Below, in pieces: positions 1 to 17,911 of a stretch of DNA of 64,000 nt. The translations under genes and the position numbers were made by a program. The DNA lies in assembly GCF_000826105.1 (NCBI RefSeq), contig NZ_CCYK01000007.1:1-64000 (forward strand), in the 5' to 3' direction. How positions within the stretch are numbered: the first letter of the stretch is position 1; each line of letters starts with the position of its first letter. The stretch comes from Pseudomonas massiliensis. Lineage in GTDB: Bacteria > Pseudomonadota > Gammaproteobacteria > Pseudomonadales > Pseudomonadaceae. The notes beneath the pieces were generated by a model, which worked only from the letters and a program-made list of their open reading frames with translations, was not told the origin of the DNA and did not search any database.

Positions 1-209
1 GCTACCGTCCTCAGTTCTACTTCCGTACCACCGACGTGACCGGTTCGTGCGAACTGCCGGAAGGCGTTGAAATGGTAATGCCAGGCGATAACATCCAGAT
101 GGAAGTTACCCTGATCAAGACCATCGCGATGGAAGACGGCCTGCGTTTCGCAATCCGTGAAGGTGGTCGTACCGTTGGTGCTGGCGTTGTAGCCAAAATC
201 ATCGAGTAA
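1..209 (+). CDS. tuf: Elongation factor Tu, 3' end only
   Basis: This is the last part of an EF-Tu gene whose start lies before the window. EF-Tu carries aminoacyl-tRNA to the ribosome as a GTP complex. The 209 bases match the end of the second copy (16522-16730) at every position but one: base 128 is G where the other copy has T, a silent change in an alanine codon. Identity ends at the stop codon. The visible part is the C-terminal beta-barrel domain, ending in AKIIE. The position just before tRNA-Trp, secE and nusG is the usual place of tufB in gammaproteobacteria. Confidence 0.97.
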   Translation, partial: YRPQFYFRTTDVTGSCELPEGVEMVMPGDNIQMEVTLIKTIAMEDGLRFAIREGGRTVGAGVVAKIIE

Positions 210-230
210 AAAAGCTTGTAATCTCTCCAT

Positions 231-264
231 CAGGCCGACATAATGGTCGGCCTGATTCAGTTTT
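231..264 (+). terminator. Hairpin between tuf and tRNA-Trp
   Basis: Perfect 9-bp inverted repeat CAGGCCGAC (231-239) and GTCGGCCTG (246-254) with a 6-base loop, followed by ATTCAGTTTT. The T run is short and interrupted, so it may be a weak terminator or a processing hairpin ahead of the tRNA. Confidence 0.55.
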
Positions 265-340
265 AGGTCAGTAGCTCAATTGGCAGAGCGACGGTCTCCA
301 AAACCGTAGGTTGGGGGTTCGATTCCCTCCTGACCTGCCA
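265..340 (+). tRNA. trpT: tRNA-Trp (anticodon CCA)
   Basis: A 76-base cloverleaf. The acceptor arms AGGTCAG (265-271) and CTGACCT (330-336) pair fully, and GCCA is encoded at the 3' end. The anticodon loop is CTCCAAA with anticodon CCA, which reads UGG (Trp). The T arm GGGGGTTCGATTCCCTC is canonical. It lies between tuf and secE, its usual place in this gene neighbourhood, and is probably cut from a longer transcript. Confidence 0.97.
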
Positions 341-384
341 GATTCACTTCGGTGGCTGGCTTTCTTTTCACAGGATTTCCCCAG

Positions 385-753
385 ATGATGCCGAAGGCCG
401 AAGCCTCTGACACCCGTTTCGATCTCCTCAAGTGGTTGGTCGTAGTTGCGTTGGTTGTCGTGGGGGTTGTTGGTAATCAGTATTACTCGGCGGCTCCCGT
501 CCTGTATCGCGTGCTGGCACTGCTTGTACTCGCTGCCGTTGCCGCGTATGTCGCGCTTCAAACCGCCAAGGGCAAGTCCTTTTTCGTCCTGGCGAAGGAA
601 GCTCGCACCGAAATCCGTAAGGTCGTTTGGCCTACCCGCCAAGAGACTGCGCAGACCACGATGATCGTCGTGGCTGTCGTTTTGGTTATGGCCTTGCTGC
701 TGTGGGGGCTCGATTCCCTCCTGGGCTGGCTTGTTTCCTTGATTGTAGGCTAA
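385..753 (+). CDS. secE: Preprotein translocase subunit SecE
   Basis: Small membrane subunit of the SecYEG channel that exports unfolded proteins across the inner membrane; it clamps SecY. The protein has 122 residues with three hydrophobic segments (about 17-34, 41-60 and 92-118). The conserved amphipathic stretch EIRKVVWPTRQET precedes the last one. I start at ATG 385 (MMPKAEASD) because related Pseudomonas proteins begin at this point. An in-frame GTG at 352 would add 11 unrelated residues running into the end of the tRNA region. nusG follows after 9 bases, the standard secE-nusG pair. Confidence 0.96.
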   Translation: MMPKAEASDTRFDLLKWLVVVALVVVGVVGNQYYSAAPVLYRVLALLVLAAVAAYVALQTAKGKSFFVLAKEARTEIRKVVWPTRQETAQTTMIVVAVVLVMALLLWGLDSLLGWLVSLIVG

Positions 754-762
754 GGGTGTCCC

Positions 763-1296
763 GTGGCTAAGCGTTGGTACGTTGTGCATGCTTACTCGGG
801 TTACGAGAAGCATGTCATGCGTTCGTTGATCGAGCGCGTCAAGCTCGCAGGCATGGAAGAGCAGTTTGGCGAAATCCTCGTTCCCACCGAAGAAGTGGTG
901 GAAATGCGGAATGGCCAGAAGCGCAAAAGTGAGCGCAAGTTCTTCCCTGGCTACGTTCTGGTTCAGATGGAAATGAGCGAAGGGACCTGGCACCTTGTCA
1001 AGGATACCCCGCGCGTCATGGGCTTCATTGGCGGTACCGCCGACAAACCCGCTCCCATCACTGATAAGGAAGCTGAAGCCATTCTGCGCCGTGTCGCGGA
1101 TGGTAGCGACAAGCCGAAGCCGAAAACCTTGTTCGAGCCAGGTGAGGTCGTGCGTGTCATCGATGGGCCATTCGCTGATTTCAATGGCTCGGTCGAAGAA
1201 GTCAACTACGAGAAGAGCCGGTTGCAAGTCGCCGTTCTCATTTTCGGTCGTTCCACTCCGGTGGAGCTAGAGTTCAGCCAGGTCGAAAAGGTCTGA
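763..1296 (+). CDS. nusG: Transcription elongation/antitermination factor NusG
   Basis: Binds the clamp of RNA polymerase, suppresses pausing, and links polymerase to Rho or to the leading ribosome through S10. The 177 residues contain the NGN domain (about 1-115, with [11 protein letters not shown]) and a C-terminal KOW domain (about 125-177, starting [15 protein letters not shown]). Start is GTG at 763. It is the second gene of the secE-nusG unit, and a strong hairpin terminator follows 18 bases after the stop. Confidence 0.98.
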   Translation: MAKRWYVVHAYSGYEKHVMRSLIERVKLAGMEEQFGEILVPTEEVVEMRNGQKRKSERKFFPGYVLVQMEMSEGTWHLVKDTPRVMGFIGGTADKPAPITDKEAEAILRRVADGSDKPKPKTLFEPGEVVRVIDGPFADFNGSVEEVNYEKSRLQVAVLIFGRSTPVELEFSQVEKV

Positions 1297-1314
1297 CTGG
1301 AGACGGATCCCATA

Positions 1315-1341
1315 CCCCGCAGGCGTAAGCTGCGGGGTTTT
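1315..1341 (+). terminator. Intrinsic terminator after nusG
   Basis: CCCCGCAG (1315-1322) pairs with CTGCGGGG (1330-1337), with a 7-base loop, followed at once by TTTT. It separates secE-nusG from rplKA. Confidence 0.85.
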
Positions 1342-1411
1342 GTCGTCACCGGGATAAAACGCAAGCAAATGGGGAGCCGAAAGGCGTCTGAACCCAAAAT
1401 TGGAGTAGCTC

Positions 1412-1843
1412 ATGGCTAAGAAAATCACGGCTTATATCAAGCTGCAAGTAAAGGCCGCCCAGGCCAACCCGAGCCCACCCGTAGGTCCAGCTCTGGGTCA
1501 GCACGGCGTGAACATCATGGAATTCTGCAAGGCCTTCAACGCCCGTACCCAGGGTATGGAGCCAGGCCTGCCGACGCCTGTGATCATCACTGTCTACAGC
1601 GACCGCAGCTTCACTTTCGAAACCAAGAGCACCCCTGCTTCGGTTCTGCTGAAGAAAGCAGCAGGCCTGACCAGTGGTTCGGCTCGTCCGAACACCGTCA
1701 AGGTCGGCACCGTGACTCGCGCTCAGCTCGAGGACATCGCCAAGGCCAAGAACGCTGATCTGACCGCTGCCAGCCTCGAAGCAGCCGTGCGCACCATCGC
1801 CGGCTCCGCTCGCAGCATGGGCCTGAACGTGGAGGGTGTGTAA
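1412..1843 (+). CDS. rplK: 50S ribosomal protein L11
   Basis: L11 forms the GTPase-associated stalk base of the 50S subunit with 23S rRNA and is needed for RelA to sense uncharged tRNA. The 143 residues have the normal length. The N-terminal domain has the Pro-rich [16 protein letters not shown] segment, and the C-terminal RNA-binding domain ends in [13 protein letters not shown] stands 8 bases before ATG 1412. The stop TAA shares its last A with the ATG of rplA (TAATG), so the two are translationally coupled. Confidence 0.98.
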   Translation: MAKKITAYIKLQVKAAQANPSPPVGPALGQHGVNIMEFCKAFNARTQGMEPGLPTPVIITVYSDRSFTFETKSTPASVLLKKAAGLTSGSARPNTVKVGTVTRAQLEDIAKAKNADLTAASLEAAVRTIAGSARSMGLNVEGV

Positions 1844-2538
1844 TGGCTAAGCAAACCAAGCGTCAAAAGGCTATCGCCTCCAAGATCGAAGCAGGCAAGG
1901 CCTACAGCTTCGAAGAAGCCGCCAACCTGTTGGCCGAGCTGTCCACCGTCAAGTTCAGCGAGTCCTTCGATGTGGCCGTGAACCTGGGCGTTGACCCGCG
2001 TAAATCCGACCAGGTCGTACGTAGCGCTACCGTTCTGCCTCACGGCACCGGTAAAACCGTTCGCGTGGCCGTGTTCACCCAGGGTCCTGCCGCGGAAGCC
2101 GCTCTGGCTGCCGGCGCCGACCGCGTAGGCATGGACGACCTGGCCGCCGAAATGAAAGGCGGCGACCTGAACTACGACGTGGTCATCGCCTCTCCCGATG
2201 CCATGCGCGTTGTGGGTCAGCTGGGTCAGGTGCTCGGTCCTCGCGGCCTGATGCCTAACCCGAAAGTCGGTACCGTTACCCCTGACGTAGCTGGCGCGGT
2301 CAAGAACGCCAAGGCTGGTCAGGTTCGCTACCGCACCGACAAGAACGGCATCATCCATACCTCCGTTGGCAAGGTTGGCTTCGAAGCCGGCAAGCTGAAG
2401 GAAAACGTTGAAGCGCTGATCGCTGACCTCAAGCGTATCAAGCCTGCTTCCTCGAAAGGTATCTACGTGAAGCGCGTTACCCTGAGCACCACCATGGGCC
2501 CAGGCCTGGTGATCGACCAGAGCTCGCTGAACGCTTGA
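1843..2538 (+). CDS. rplA: 50S ribosomal protein L1
   Basis: L1 builds the mobile L1 stalk that handles deacylated tRNA in the E site; in enterobacteria it also represses its own L11-L1 mRNA. The 231 residues carry typical L1 blocks such as [11 protein letters not shown] and [15 protein letters not shown]. The start codon overlaps the rplK stop by one base. A 199-base spacer with a structured leader separates it from rplJ. Confidence 0.98.
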   Translation: MAKQTKRQKAIASKIEAGKAYSFEEAANLLAELSTVKFSESFDVAVNLGVDPRKSDQVVRSATVLPHGTGKTVRVAVFTQGPAAEAALAAGADRVGMDDLAAEMKGGDLNYDVVIASPDAMRVVGQLGQVLGPRGLMPNPKVGTVTPDVAGAVKNAKAGQVRYRTDKNGIIHTSVGKVGFEAGKLKENVEALIADLKRIKPASSKGIYVKRVTLSTTMGPGLVIDQSSLNA

Positions 2539-2612
2539 GACACAACTGGGCGCCTCTGAACGGGGCGTCCTTGCAAGATTGGGGTCCCTGCCTGGCGGGG
2601 GCTATCCAAGAC

Positions 2613-2684
2613 CGTAGGCGGCGCAAGCCTTAAACCAAAAGCCTACGCAGATGGTGCTCCCGATTCGTTACCGAATCAGACACC
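2613..2684 (+). promoter_or_regulatory. L10-type leader upstream of rplJL
   Basis: The 199 bases between rplA and rplJ are highly structured. CGTAGGC (2613-2619) pairs with GCCTACG (2641-2647). Next comes GGTG (2653-2656) with CACC (2681-2684), enclosing the perfect hairpin GATTCG-TTAC-CGAATC (2662-2677). In enterobacteria the L10-L7/L12 complex binds such a leader and represses rplJL translation. The structure is seen here; equivalence to the Rfam L10 leader is inferred. Confidence 0.6.
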
Positions 2685-2737
2685 AAAACGACATCCAGCT
2701 CCGGCCGGATGAAACGGTAAAAACCAGGAGTAAACCC

Positions 2738-3238
2738 GTGGCAATTAAACTCGAAGACAAGAAGGCCATCGTCGCTGAAGTCAACGAGGCTGCCAAAGCT
2801 GCTCTGTCCGCTGTCGTGGCTGATGCCCGTGGCGTGACTGTAGGCGCAATGACCGGACTCCGTAAAGAGGCCCGCGAAGCTGGCGTATACGTGCGTGTCG
2901 TACGTAACACCCTGCTGCGCCGCGCTGTTGAAGGTACTGATTTCAGTGTCCTCAACGACGCGTTCAAAGGCCCGACCCTGATCGCGTTCTCCAACGAACA
3001 TCCGGGCGCTGCCGCTCGTCTGTTCAAGGAGTTCTCGAAGGGTCAGGACAAGTTCGAGATCAAGGCAGCTGCGTTCGAGGGCAAGTTCCTCGCAGCCAAT
3101 CAGATCGACGTACTGGCAACTCTGCCGACCCGCGACGAAGCCATTTCGCAGCTGATGAGCGTGATCCAAGGCGCTACCAGCAAGCTGGCTCGTACCCTGG
3201 CGGCTATTCGCGACCAGAAGGAAGCAAACGCGGCCTAA
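2738..3238 (+). CDS. rplJ: 50S ribosomal protein L10
   Basis: L10 anchors the L7/L12 dimers to the 50S stalk base, and with them is the usual autoregulator of this unit. I start at GTG 2738, giving [12 protein letters not shown] and 166 residues, the family length, with AGGAG at 2726-2730. A longer reading from 2651 would run through the leader hairpin and add 29 residues not found in L10. The C-terminal helix that holds L7/L12 is at about 135-160. rplL follows 78 bases later. Confidence 0.97.
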   Translation: MAIKLEDKKAIVAEVNEAAKAALSAVVADARGVTVGAMTGLRKEAREAGVYVRVVRNTLLRRAVEGTDFSVLNDAFKGPTLIAFSNEHPGAAARLFKEFSKGQDKFEIKAAAFEGKFLAANQIDVLATLPTRDEAISQLMSVIQGATSKLARTLAAIRDQKEANAA

Positions 3239-3316
3239 GGCCTCGTACGCTCTTTCCGTTTAATTTGTTTATCTTGATGGCCGCGAAGGCTGTCCCCCAA
3301 TACAGGAATTAGAGTC

Positions 3317-3685
3317 ATGGCTCTGTCTCAAGAAGATATCATCAACGCCGTTGCCGAAATGTCGGTCATGCAAGTCGTTGAACTGATCAAGGCAATGGAA
3401 GAGAAGTTCGGCGTTACCGCCGCTGCTGCTACCGTTGCTGCTGCTGGCCCAGCTGCCGCTGCCGTTGAAGAGCAAACCGAGTTCACCATCGTTCTGGCCG
3501 AAGCTGGCGAGAAGAAAGTAAACGTGATCAAGGCTGTTCGTGAACTGACCGGTCTGGGCCTGAAAGAAGCCAAGGCTGTCGTTGACGGCGCTCCAGGCGT
3601 GGTCAAGGAAGGCGTTTCGAAAGAAGAAGCCGAAGCTGCCAAGAAAGCACTGGAAGAAGCAGGCGCCAAAGTCGAGCTCAAGTAA
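3317..3685 (+). CDS. rplL: 50S ribosomal protein L7/L12
   Basis: The only multi-copy ribosomal protein; dimers on L10 recruit and stimulate translational GTPases. The 122 residues show the N-terminal dimerisation helix, an Ala-rich flexible hinge (about 35-52) and the compact C-terminal domain with [17 protein letters not shown]. The length is normal. A hairpin terminator lies 46 bases downstream, before rpoB, which fits the excess of L7/L12 over polymerase subunits. Confidence 0.98.
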   Translation: MALSQEDIINAVAEMSVMQVVELIKAMEEKFGVTAAAATVAAAGPAAAAVEEQTEFTIVLAEAGEKKVNVIKAVRELTGLGLKEAKAVVDGAPGVVKEGVSKEEAEAAKKALEEAGAKVELK

Positions 3686-3731
3686 GCATCGACTTTGCCT
3701 CCGCGGCCCGAGCGTCAAGCAGACGGCTGAT

Positions 3732-3760
3732 GGCTGGTGGCTTATGCCACCGGCCTTTTT
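3732..3760 (+). terminator. Terminator/attenuator between rplL and rpoB
   Basis: GGCTGGTGGC (3732-3741) pairs along its full length (one G-U) with GCCACCGGCC (3746-3755) around a TTAT loop, followed by TTTTT. Read-through would link rpoBC to the ribosomal genes at reduced level, as known for the enterobacterial attenuator at this place. Confidence 0.85.
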
Positions 3761-3903
3761 CCGTTACTGGTCGTTGGCTTCAAGGCCTGTAACACGCTGT
3801 ATCCACCCCGATGGGGTGACGCGAGCCATGGGGCTCGCAAGATTTTCTGGCTACTCCCGCCGGGAGAGGCCAAACAAGCAGGTGACCAAGCTGGGGAACG
3901 CTG

Positions 3904-7977
<4,074 letters not shown>

Positions 7978-8037
7978 CACGCGACGTGAATGGGAGCGGG
8001 GTAGCCCCGCTTCCAGCTCCGCCAGGAGGAAAAGGCC

Positions 8038-12237
<4,200 letters not shown>

Positions 12238-12292
12238 CAAGGCCAGGCGCCTCCCTCTCCCCGGGCTACCGTGGGGGAGGGCGCGCTTCGCC

Positions 12293-12321
12293 TTGACTGA
12301 GGGGCGAGGGATCTTTAGACT
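12293..12321 (+). promoter_or_regulatory. Sigma70-type promoter of the str operon
   Basis: TTGACT (12293-12298), a 17-base spacer and TAGACT (12316-12321). Transcription would start near 12328. The leader then holds a stem GGCGGGGC-TTTT-GCCCTGCC (12339-12358) followed by ATTTGCTTTT, which could be a weak attenuator or an S7/S12 control site. A GC-rich inverted repeat without a T run (about 12248-12285) lies after rpoC. Confidence 0.55.
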
Positions 12322-12411
12322 CTCGTACCCCTAATTATGGCGGGGCTTTTGCCCTGCCATTTGCTTTTCAAGTAGGGCAATAGCGTCGAAAGACATCAGT
12401 GGAGCTAAAAG

Positions 12412-12783
12412 ATGGCAACGATCAACCAGCTGGTACGTCAGCCGCGCAAGCGTATCGTCGAGAAATCCGACGTGCCTGCGCTGCAGAACTGCCCGCAGCG
12501 TCGTGGTGTGTGCACCCGCGTGTACACCACCACGCCGAAAAAACCAAACTCGGCACTGCGTAAAGTCTGCCGTGTACGCCTGACCAACGGTTTCGAGGTT
12601 TCCTCGTACATCGGTGGTGAAGGCCACAACCTGCAAGAGCACAGCGTCGTGCTGATCCGTGGCGGTCGTGTAAAGGACTTGCCAGGTGTGCGTTACCACA
12701 CCGTTCGCGGCTCGCTGGATACCTCGGGTGTCAAGGGTCGTAACCAGGGTCGTTCCAAGTACGGTACCAAGCGTCCGAAGTAA
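12412..12783 (+). CDS. rpsL: 30S ribosomal protein S12
   Basis: S12 sits at the decoding centre and affects accuracy. The 123 residues include the loop [11 protein letters not shown] with K43 and K44, and K88 and P91 in GGRVKDLPG, all wild type, so no streptomycin-resistance change is visible. GGAG stands 8 bases before ATG 12412. It is first gene of the str operon rpsL-rpsG-fusA-tuf. Confidence 0.98.
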
Positions 12784-12884
12784 GGATCGCGTTCCGCACT
12801 TTGCAGTCAACATTTTATTGAGTCGATAAGAGTAAGGTCGGGCACTGTCCCGGGCTAACCTGAAGACCGTTTGAGGGCTTATCA

Positions 12885-13355
12885 ATGCCAAGACGTCGTG
12901 TAGCAGCCAAGCGTGAGATTCTGGACGATCCGAAATACGGAAGCCAGATCCTCGCCAAATTCATGAACCACGTGATGGAAAGCGGCAAGAAAGCCGTTGC
13001 CGAGCGCATCGTTTACGGTGCTCTGGAAACGGTCAAGGCCCGCAAGAACAGCGACCCCCTGGAAATCTTCGAGAAAGCTCTCGACGCCATCGCTCCGCTG
13101 GTCGAAGTAAAGTCCCGCCGTGTAGGCGGTGCCACCTACCAGGTTCCGGTCGAAGTTCGTCCATCCCGTCGTAACGCCCTGGCCATGCGCTGGCTGGTGG
13201 ACTACGCCCGCAAGCGCGGCGAGAAGTCCATGGCCCTGCGCCTGGCAGGCGAGTTGCTGGATGCTGCTGAAGGCAAAGGCGCTGCGGTCAAGAAGCGTGA
13301 AGACGTGCACCGTATGGCTGAAGCCAACAAAGCCTTCTCGCACTACCGCTTCTAA
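12885..13355 (+). CDS. rpsG: 30S ribosomal protein S7
   Basis: S7 starts assembly of the 30S head by binding 16S rRNA and contacts the E-site tRNA; in enterobacteria it is the repressor of the str operon. The 156 residues are the usual length, with the N-terminal [11 protein letters not shown] block and the helix segment [18 protein letters not shown] 101-base spacer separates it from rpsL, in the position where the S7 translational operator lies in E. coli. Confidence 0.98.
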   Translation: MPRRRVAAKREILDDPKYGSQILAKFMNHVMESGKKAVAERIVYGALETVKARKNSDPLEIFEKALDAIAPLVEVKSRRVGGATYQVPVEVRPSRRNALAMRWLVDYARKRGEKSMALRLAGELLDAAEGKGAAVKKREDVHRMAEANKAFSHYRF

Positions 13356-13385
13356 TATCAGCGTCACTCACTTTGCGAGGGCTTT

Positions 13386-15506
13386 ATGGCTCGTACTACT
13401 CCGATTAACCGCTACCGTAACATCGGTATCGTCGCACACGTGGATGCGGGTAAAACCACCACCACCGAGCGCGTACTGTTTTACACCGGCGTGAACCACA
13501 AGATGGGCGAGGTGCATGATGGCGCCGCGACCATGGACTGGATGGTGCAGGAGCAGGAGCGGGGTATCACCATTACCTCCGCTGCTACGACCGCTTTCTG
13601 GGCAGGTTCGAACAAGCAGTTCGAGAAGCACCGCTTCAACATCATCGATACCCCCGGCCACGTTGACTTCACCATCGAAGTTGAACGTTCGCTGCGTGTA
13701 CTCGACGGTGCCGTGGTCGTGTTCTGTGGTACCTCCGGCGTTGAGCCGCAGTCTGAAACCGTATGGCGTCAGGCCAACAAGTACGGTGTCCCACGTCTTG
13801 TCTACGTGAACAAGATGGACCGCGCCGGCGCCAACTTCCTGCGCGTCGTTGACCAGATCAAGAAGCGCCTGGGTCACACCCCGGTGCCGATTCAGCTGGC
13901 TATCGGTGCGGAAGACAACTTCCAGGGTCAGATCGACCTCATGACCATGGAAGCTGTGTACTGGAACGAAGACGACAAGGGCATGGCTGCTCGCCGTGAG
14001 CCGATTCCAGCAGAACTGCAGGAACTGGCCGAAGAGTGGCGCGCCAACATGGTTGAAGCCGCGGCTGAAGCCAACGAAGAGCTGATGAACAAGTACCTTG
14101 AAGGTGAAGAGCTCACCATCGAGGAAATCAAGGGCGCCCTGCGTCAGCGTACCATCGCTGGTGAAATCGTCCTGGCTGTTTGCGGTTCCTCGTTCAAGAA
14201 CAAGGGCGTTCCCCTGGTTCTCGACGCTGTTATCGATTTCCTTCCAGCGCCTGTGGATATCCCGGCCATCAAGGGCTCGCACCCTGATGACGAAACCAAG
14301 GAAATGGAGCGTCACGCTACCGACGACGAGCCCTTCTCGGCGCTGGCGTTCAAGATCGCTACCGACCCCTTCGTTGGTACTCTGACCTTCGCTCGCGTTT
14401 ACTCCGGCGTTCTGAACTCCGGCGACGGCGTGATCAACTCCGTCAAGGGGAAGAAAGAGCGCGTGGGTCGTATGGTTCAGATGCACGCCAACACCCGTGA
14501 AGAGATCAAGGAAGTACGCGCTGGCGACATCGCGGCCCTGATCGGCATGAAGGACGTCACCACCGGTGATACCCTGTGCTCGGCTGACAACCCGATCATT
14601 CTCGTTCGCATGGACTTCCCGGAGCCGGTTATTTCGGTGGCCGTGGAGCCCAAGACCAAGGATGACCAGGAGAAGATGGGTATCGCTCTGGGCAAGCTGG
14701 CCCAGGAAGACCCTTCCTTCCGCGTCAAGACCGACGAAGAAACCGGGCAGACCATCATCTCCGGTATGGGTGAGTTGCACCTGGACATCCTCGTCGACCG
14801 TATGCGTCGCGAGTTCAACGTCGAGGCCAACATCGGCAAGCCGCAAGTGTCCTACCGTGAGCAGATCACCAGGGACAACGTCGAGATCGAAGGCAAGTTC
14901 GTTCGCCAGTCCGGCGGTCGCGGCCAGTTCGGTCACTGCTGGGTTCGTTTCTCGAAGCCGGATATCGACGAAAACGGCAACATCACCGAAGGCCTGGTGT
15001 TCACCAACGAAGTCGTGGGTGGTGTGATTCCGAAGGAATACATCCCTGCGATCCAGAAGGGCATCGAAGAACAGATGAAAAACGGCGTTGTTGCCGGTTA
15101 TCCTCTGATCGGCCTGAAGGCGACGGTATTCGACGGTTCGTACCACGACGTCGACTCCAACGAAATGGCGTTCAAGGTCGCGGCTTCCATGGCAACCAAG
15201 CAGCTGGCCCAGAAGGGCGGCGGTGAAGTGCTGGAGCCGATCATGAAGGTCGAAGTCGTTACCCCAGAAGACTACATGGGCGATGTGATGGGTGACCTGA
15301 ACCGTCGTCGCGGTCTGATCCAGGGTATGGAAGACACTGTCTCCGGTAAGGTGATCCGCGCCGAGGTACCATTGGGCGAGATGTTCGGTTACGCAACCGA
15401 CGTGCGCTCGATGTCTCAGGGCCGGGCCAGCTACTCCATGGAATTCTCCAAATACGCTCCAGCGCCTTCGAACATTGTCGAAGCCCTGGTTAAAAAACAA
15501 GGCTAA
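13386..15506 (+). CDS. fusA: Elongation factor G
   Basis: GTPase that drives translocation of tRNA and mRNA and, with RRF, recycles ribosomes. The 706 residues show P-loop [13 protein letters not shown] (18-30), DTPGHVDF (G3) and NKMDRAG (G4), followed by domains II-V. The length is typical of Pseudomonas FusA. ATG 13386 is preceded by GCGAGGGCTTT. It is third in the str operon, 30 bases after rpsG. Confidence 0.98.
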   Translation: MARTTPINRYRNIGIVAHVDAGKTTTTERVLFYTGVNHKMGEVHDGAATMDWMVQEQERGITITSAATTAFWAGSNKQFEKHRFNIIDTPGHVDFTIEVERSLRVLDGAVVVFCGTSGVEPQSETVWRQANKYGVPRLVYVNKMDRAGANFLRVVDQIKKRLGHTPVPIQLAIGAEDNFQGQIDLMTMEAVYWNEDDKGMAARREPIPAELQELAEEWRANMVEAAAEANEELMNKYLEGEELTIEEIKGALRQRTIAGEIVLAVCGSSFKNKGVPLVLDAVIDFLPAPVDIPAIKGSHPDDETKEMERHATDDEPFSALAFKIATDPFVGTLTFARVYSGVLNSGDGVINSVKGKKERVGRMVQMHANTREEIKEVRAGDIAALIGMKDVTTGDTLCSADNPIILVRMDFPEPVISVAVEPKTKDDQEKMGIALGKLAQEDPSFRVKTDEETGQTIISGMGELHLDILVDRMRREFNVEANIGKPQVSYREQITRDNVEIEGKFVRQSGGRGQFGHCWVRFSKPDIDENGNITEGLVFTNEVVGGVIPKEYIPAIQKGIEEQMKNGVVAGYPLIGLKATVFDGSYHDVDSNEMAFKVAASMATKQLAQKGGGEVLEPIMKVEVVTPEDYMGDVMGDLNRRRGLIQGMEDTVSGKVIRAEVPLGEMFGYATDVRSMSQGRASYSMEFSKYAPAPSNIVEALVKKQG

Positions 15507-15536
15507 CCAAGCCCTTTAGGCAAGAGGTTCACTGTC

Positions 15537-16730
15537 GTGGCTAAAGAAAAATTCGAACGTAACAAACCGCACGTCAACGTCGGCACCATCGGTCACGTTG
15601 ACCACGGTAAAACCACTCTGACCGCTGCTCTGACCCGCGTCTGCTCCGAAGTCTTCGGTTCGGCCAAGGTAGACTTCGACAAGATCGACAGCGCCCCGGA
15701 AGAGAAAGCTCGCGGTATCACCATCAACACCGCCCACGTCGAATACGACTCGGCCGTTCGTCACTACGCTCACGTTGACTGCCCAGGTCACGCCGACTAT
15801 GTGAAGAACATGATCACCGGTGCTGCCCAGATGGACGGCGCGATCCTGGTGTGCTCGGCCGCTGACGGTCCGATGCCTCAGACTCGCGAACACATCCTGC
15901 TGTCCCGCCAGGTTGGCGTTCCTTACATCGTCGTGTTCCTGAACAAGGCCGACATGGTGGACGACGCCGAGCTGCTGGAACTGGTTGAAATGGAAGTGCG
16001 TGACCTGCTCAGCACCTACGATTTCCCAGGCGACGACACCCCGATCATCGTTGGTTCGGCTCTGATGGCCCTGAACGGCCAGGACGACAACGAGATGGGT
16101 ACCTCGGCTGTGAAGAAGCTGGTCGAAACCCTCGACAGCTACATTCCTGAGCCAGAGCGTGCCATCGACAAGCCGTTCCTGATGCCGATCGAAGACGTGT
16201 TCTCCATTTCCGGCCGCGGCACCGTGGTAACCGGTCGTGTTGAGCGTGGCATCATCCGTATCCAGGAAGAAGTCGAGATCGTTGGTCTGCGTCCTACCAC
16301 CAAGACCACCTGCACCGGCGTTGAAATGTTCCGCAAGCTGCTCGACGAAGGTCGTGCTGGCGAGAACTGCGGCGTTCTGTTGCGCGGCACCAAGCGTGAC
16401 GACGTCGAGCGTGGTCAGGTTCTGACCAAGCCGGGCACCGTCAAGCCGCACACCAAGTTCACCGCTGAAGTGTACGTGCTGTCCAAGGAAGAAGGTGGTC
16501 GTCATACCCCGTTCTTCAAAGGCTACCGTCCTCAGTTCTACTTCCGTACCACCGACGTGACCGGTTCGTGCGAACTGCCGGAAGGCGTTGAAATGGTAAT
16601 GCCAGGCGATAACATCCAGATGGAAGTTACCCTGATCAAGACCATCGCTATGGAAGACGGCCTGCGTTTCGCAATCCGTGAAGGTGGTCGTACCGTTGGT
16701 GCTGGCGTTGTAGCCAAAATCATCGAGTAA
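15537..16730 (+). CDS. tuf: Elongation factor Tu, complete copy
   Basis: Delivers aminoacyl-tRNA to the ribosome. The 397 residues contain P-loop [20 protein letters not shown] and NKADM, then the two beta-barrel domains. Translation starts at GTG 15537 with AAGAGGTT 10 bases upstream. Its last 209 bases are the same as the copy at 1-209 but for one silent base, a sign of ongoing gene conversion between the two. It closes the str operon and is followed by a strong terminator. Confidence 0.99.
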   Translation: MAKEKFERNKPHVNVGTIGHVDHGKTTLTAALTRVCSEVFGSAKVDFDKIDSAPEEKARGITINTAHVEYDSAVRHYAHVDCPGHADYVKNMITGAAQMDGAILVCSAADGPMPQTREHILLSRQVGVPYIVVFLNKADMVDDAELLELVEMEVRDLLSTYDFPGDDTPIIVGSALMALNGQDDNEMGTSAVKKLVETLDSYIPEPERAIDKPFLMPIEDVFSISGRGTVVTGRVERGIIRIQEEVEIVGLRPTTKTTCTGVEMFRKLLDEGRAGENCGVLLRGTKRDDVERGQVLTKPGTVKPHTKFTAEVYVLSKEEGGRHTPFFKGYRPQFYFRTTDVTGSCELPEGVEMVMPGDNIQMEVTLIKTIAMEDGLRFAIREGGRTVGAGVVAKIIE

Positions 16731-16748
16731 GTCCCCCGCAACAGAAGA

Positions 16749-16774
16749 AGCCCCCGCCTAGCGGGGGCTTTTTT
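16749..16774 (+). terminator. Intrinsic terminator after tuf
   Basis: AGCCCCCGC (16749-16757) pairs perfectly with GCGGGGGCT (16761-16769) around a 3-base loop, followed by TTTTT. It ends the str operon. Confidence 0.92.
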
Positions 16775-16780
16775 ATTGGG

Positions 16781-16809
16781 TTGACACCTGTTAGGGGCGT
16801 CTATAGAAT
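16781..16809 (+). promoter_or_regulatory. Sigma70 promoter of the S10 operon
   Basis: Consensus -35 TTGACA (16781-16786), a 17-base spacer and TAGAAT (16804-16809), six bases beyond the tuf terminator. Start of transcription would be near 16816, leaving a leader of about 55 bases before rpsJ. Confidence 0.85.
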
Positions 16810-16870
16810 CACGCCTCCTTTTAACGGGCGTAGTCCGTCTGTTGGGAATGAGCCTGGAGTCTGAAATCCA

Positions 16871-17182
16871 ATGCAAAATCAGCAAATTCGTATCAGGTTG
16901 AAGGCTTTTGACCATCGCCTGATCGACCAATCCACCCAGGAAATCGTGGAAACCGCGAAACGTACTGGTGCACAAGTGCGTGGTCCGATCCCACTGCCAA
17001 CTCGCAAGGAGCGGTTCACCGTTCTGGTTTCCCCGCACGTCAACAAAGACGCGCGTGACCAGTACGAAATCCGCACTCATAAGCGTGTTCTGGACATCGT
17101 CCAGCCTACGGATAAAACCGTTGACGCGCTGATGAAGCTCGACCTCGCAGCTGGCGTGGAAGTACAGATCAGCCTCGGCTAA
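16871..17182 (+). CDS. rpsJ: 30S ribosomal protein S10
   Basis: Part of the 30S head; as NusE it also works with NusB in antitermination and binds NusG. The 103 residues have the normal length and the pattern [16 protein letters not shown] at the start. ATG 16871 follows CCTGGAGTCTGAAATCCA, with GGAG 12 bases upstream. It opens the S10 cluster rpsJ-rplCDWB-rpsS-rplV-rpsC-rplP-rpmC-rpsQ. Confidence 0.98.
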
Positions 17183-17263
17183 GACCCGCGTCTTGGTCGT
17201 GTAACGCTCTGAAATGGGCGGCCATAGCGGGTGAAAGCCCCGTACACTCATGAGGTTTACAAC

Positions 17264-17899
17264 ATGACTATTGGTGTAGTCGGTCGTAAGTGCGGTATGA
17301 CCCGCATCTTCACCGAAGATGGTGTCTCTATTCCGGTTACGGTCATCGAGATCGAGCCGAATCGCGTCACCCAGTTCAAAACCGAAGAATCCGATGGCTA
17401 CCGCGCAGTGCAAGTCACTGTAGGCGAGCGTCGTGCTTCGCGCGTCACCGCAGCTCAGGCTGGTCACTTCGCCAAGGCGAACGTAGCCGCCGGCCGTGGC
17501 GTCTGGGAATTCCGCCTTGAAGAAGGCGAGTACCAGGCGGGCGACCTGATCAACTCGGAACTGTTCGCAGCAGGCCAGCTGGTAGACGTTACCGGCCAGT
17601 CCAAGGGTAAAGGCTTTGCCGGTACCATCAAGCGCTGGAACTTCCGTGGTCAGGACAACACCCACGGTAACTCCGTTTCCCACCGCGTTCCGGGCTCCAT
17701 CGGCCAGTGCCAGACTCCTGGTCGTGTTTTCAAGGGCAAGAAAATGTCCGGTCACATGGGCGCCGAGCGCGTGACCGTGCAGTCCCTGGAAGTGGTCCGC
17801 GTCGACGCTGAACGCAACCTGCTGCTGGTCAAGGGCGCCGTTCCTGGTGCTACTGGCGGCGACGTGGTTGTGCGTCCGGCTGTTAAGGCTCGCGGTTAA
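17264..17899 (+). CDS. rplC: 50S ribosomal protein L3
   Basis: L3 is an early assembly protein near the peptidyl transferase centre. The start at ATG 17264 gives [12 protein letters not shown] and 211 residues, the family form; a GTG at 17231 would add 11 residues without precedent. The long loop includes [19 protein letters not shown], whose glutamine is the PrmB methylation site in E. coli. rplD follows 12 bases later. Confidence 0.98.
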   Translation: MTIGVVGRKCGMTRIFTEDGVSIPVTVIEIEPNRVTQFKTEESDGYRAVQVTVGERRASRVTAAQAGHFAKANVAAGRGVWEFRLEEGEYQAGDLINSELFAAGQLVDVTGQSKGKGFAGTIKRWNFRGQDNTHGNSVSHRVPGSIGQCQTPGRVFKGKKMSGHMGAERVTVQSLEVVRVDAERNLLLVKGAVPGATGGDVVVRPAVKARG

Positions 17900-17911
17900 G
17901 GGGAAGCTGAC

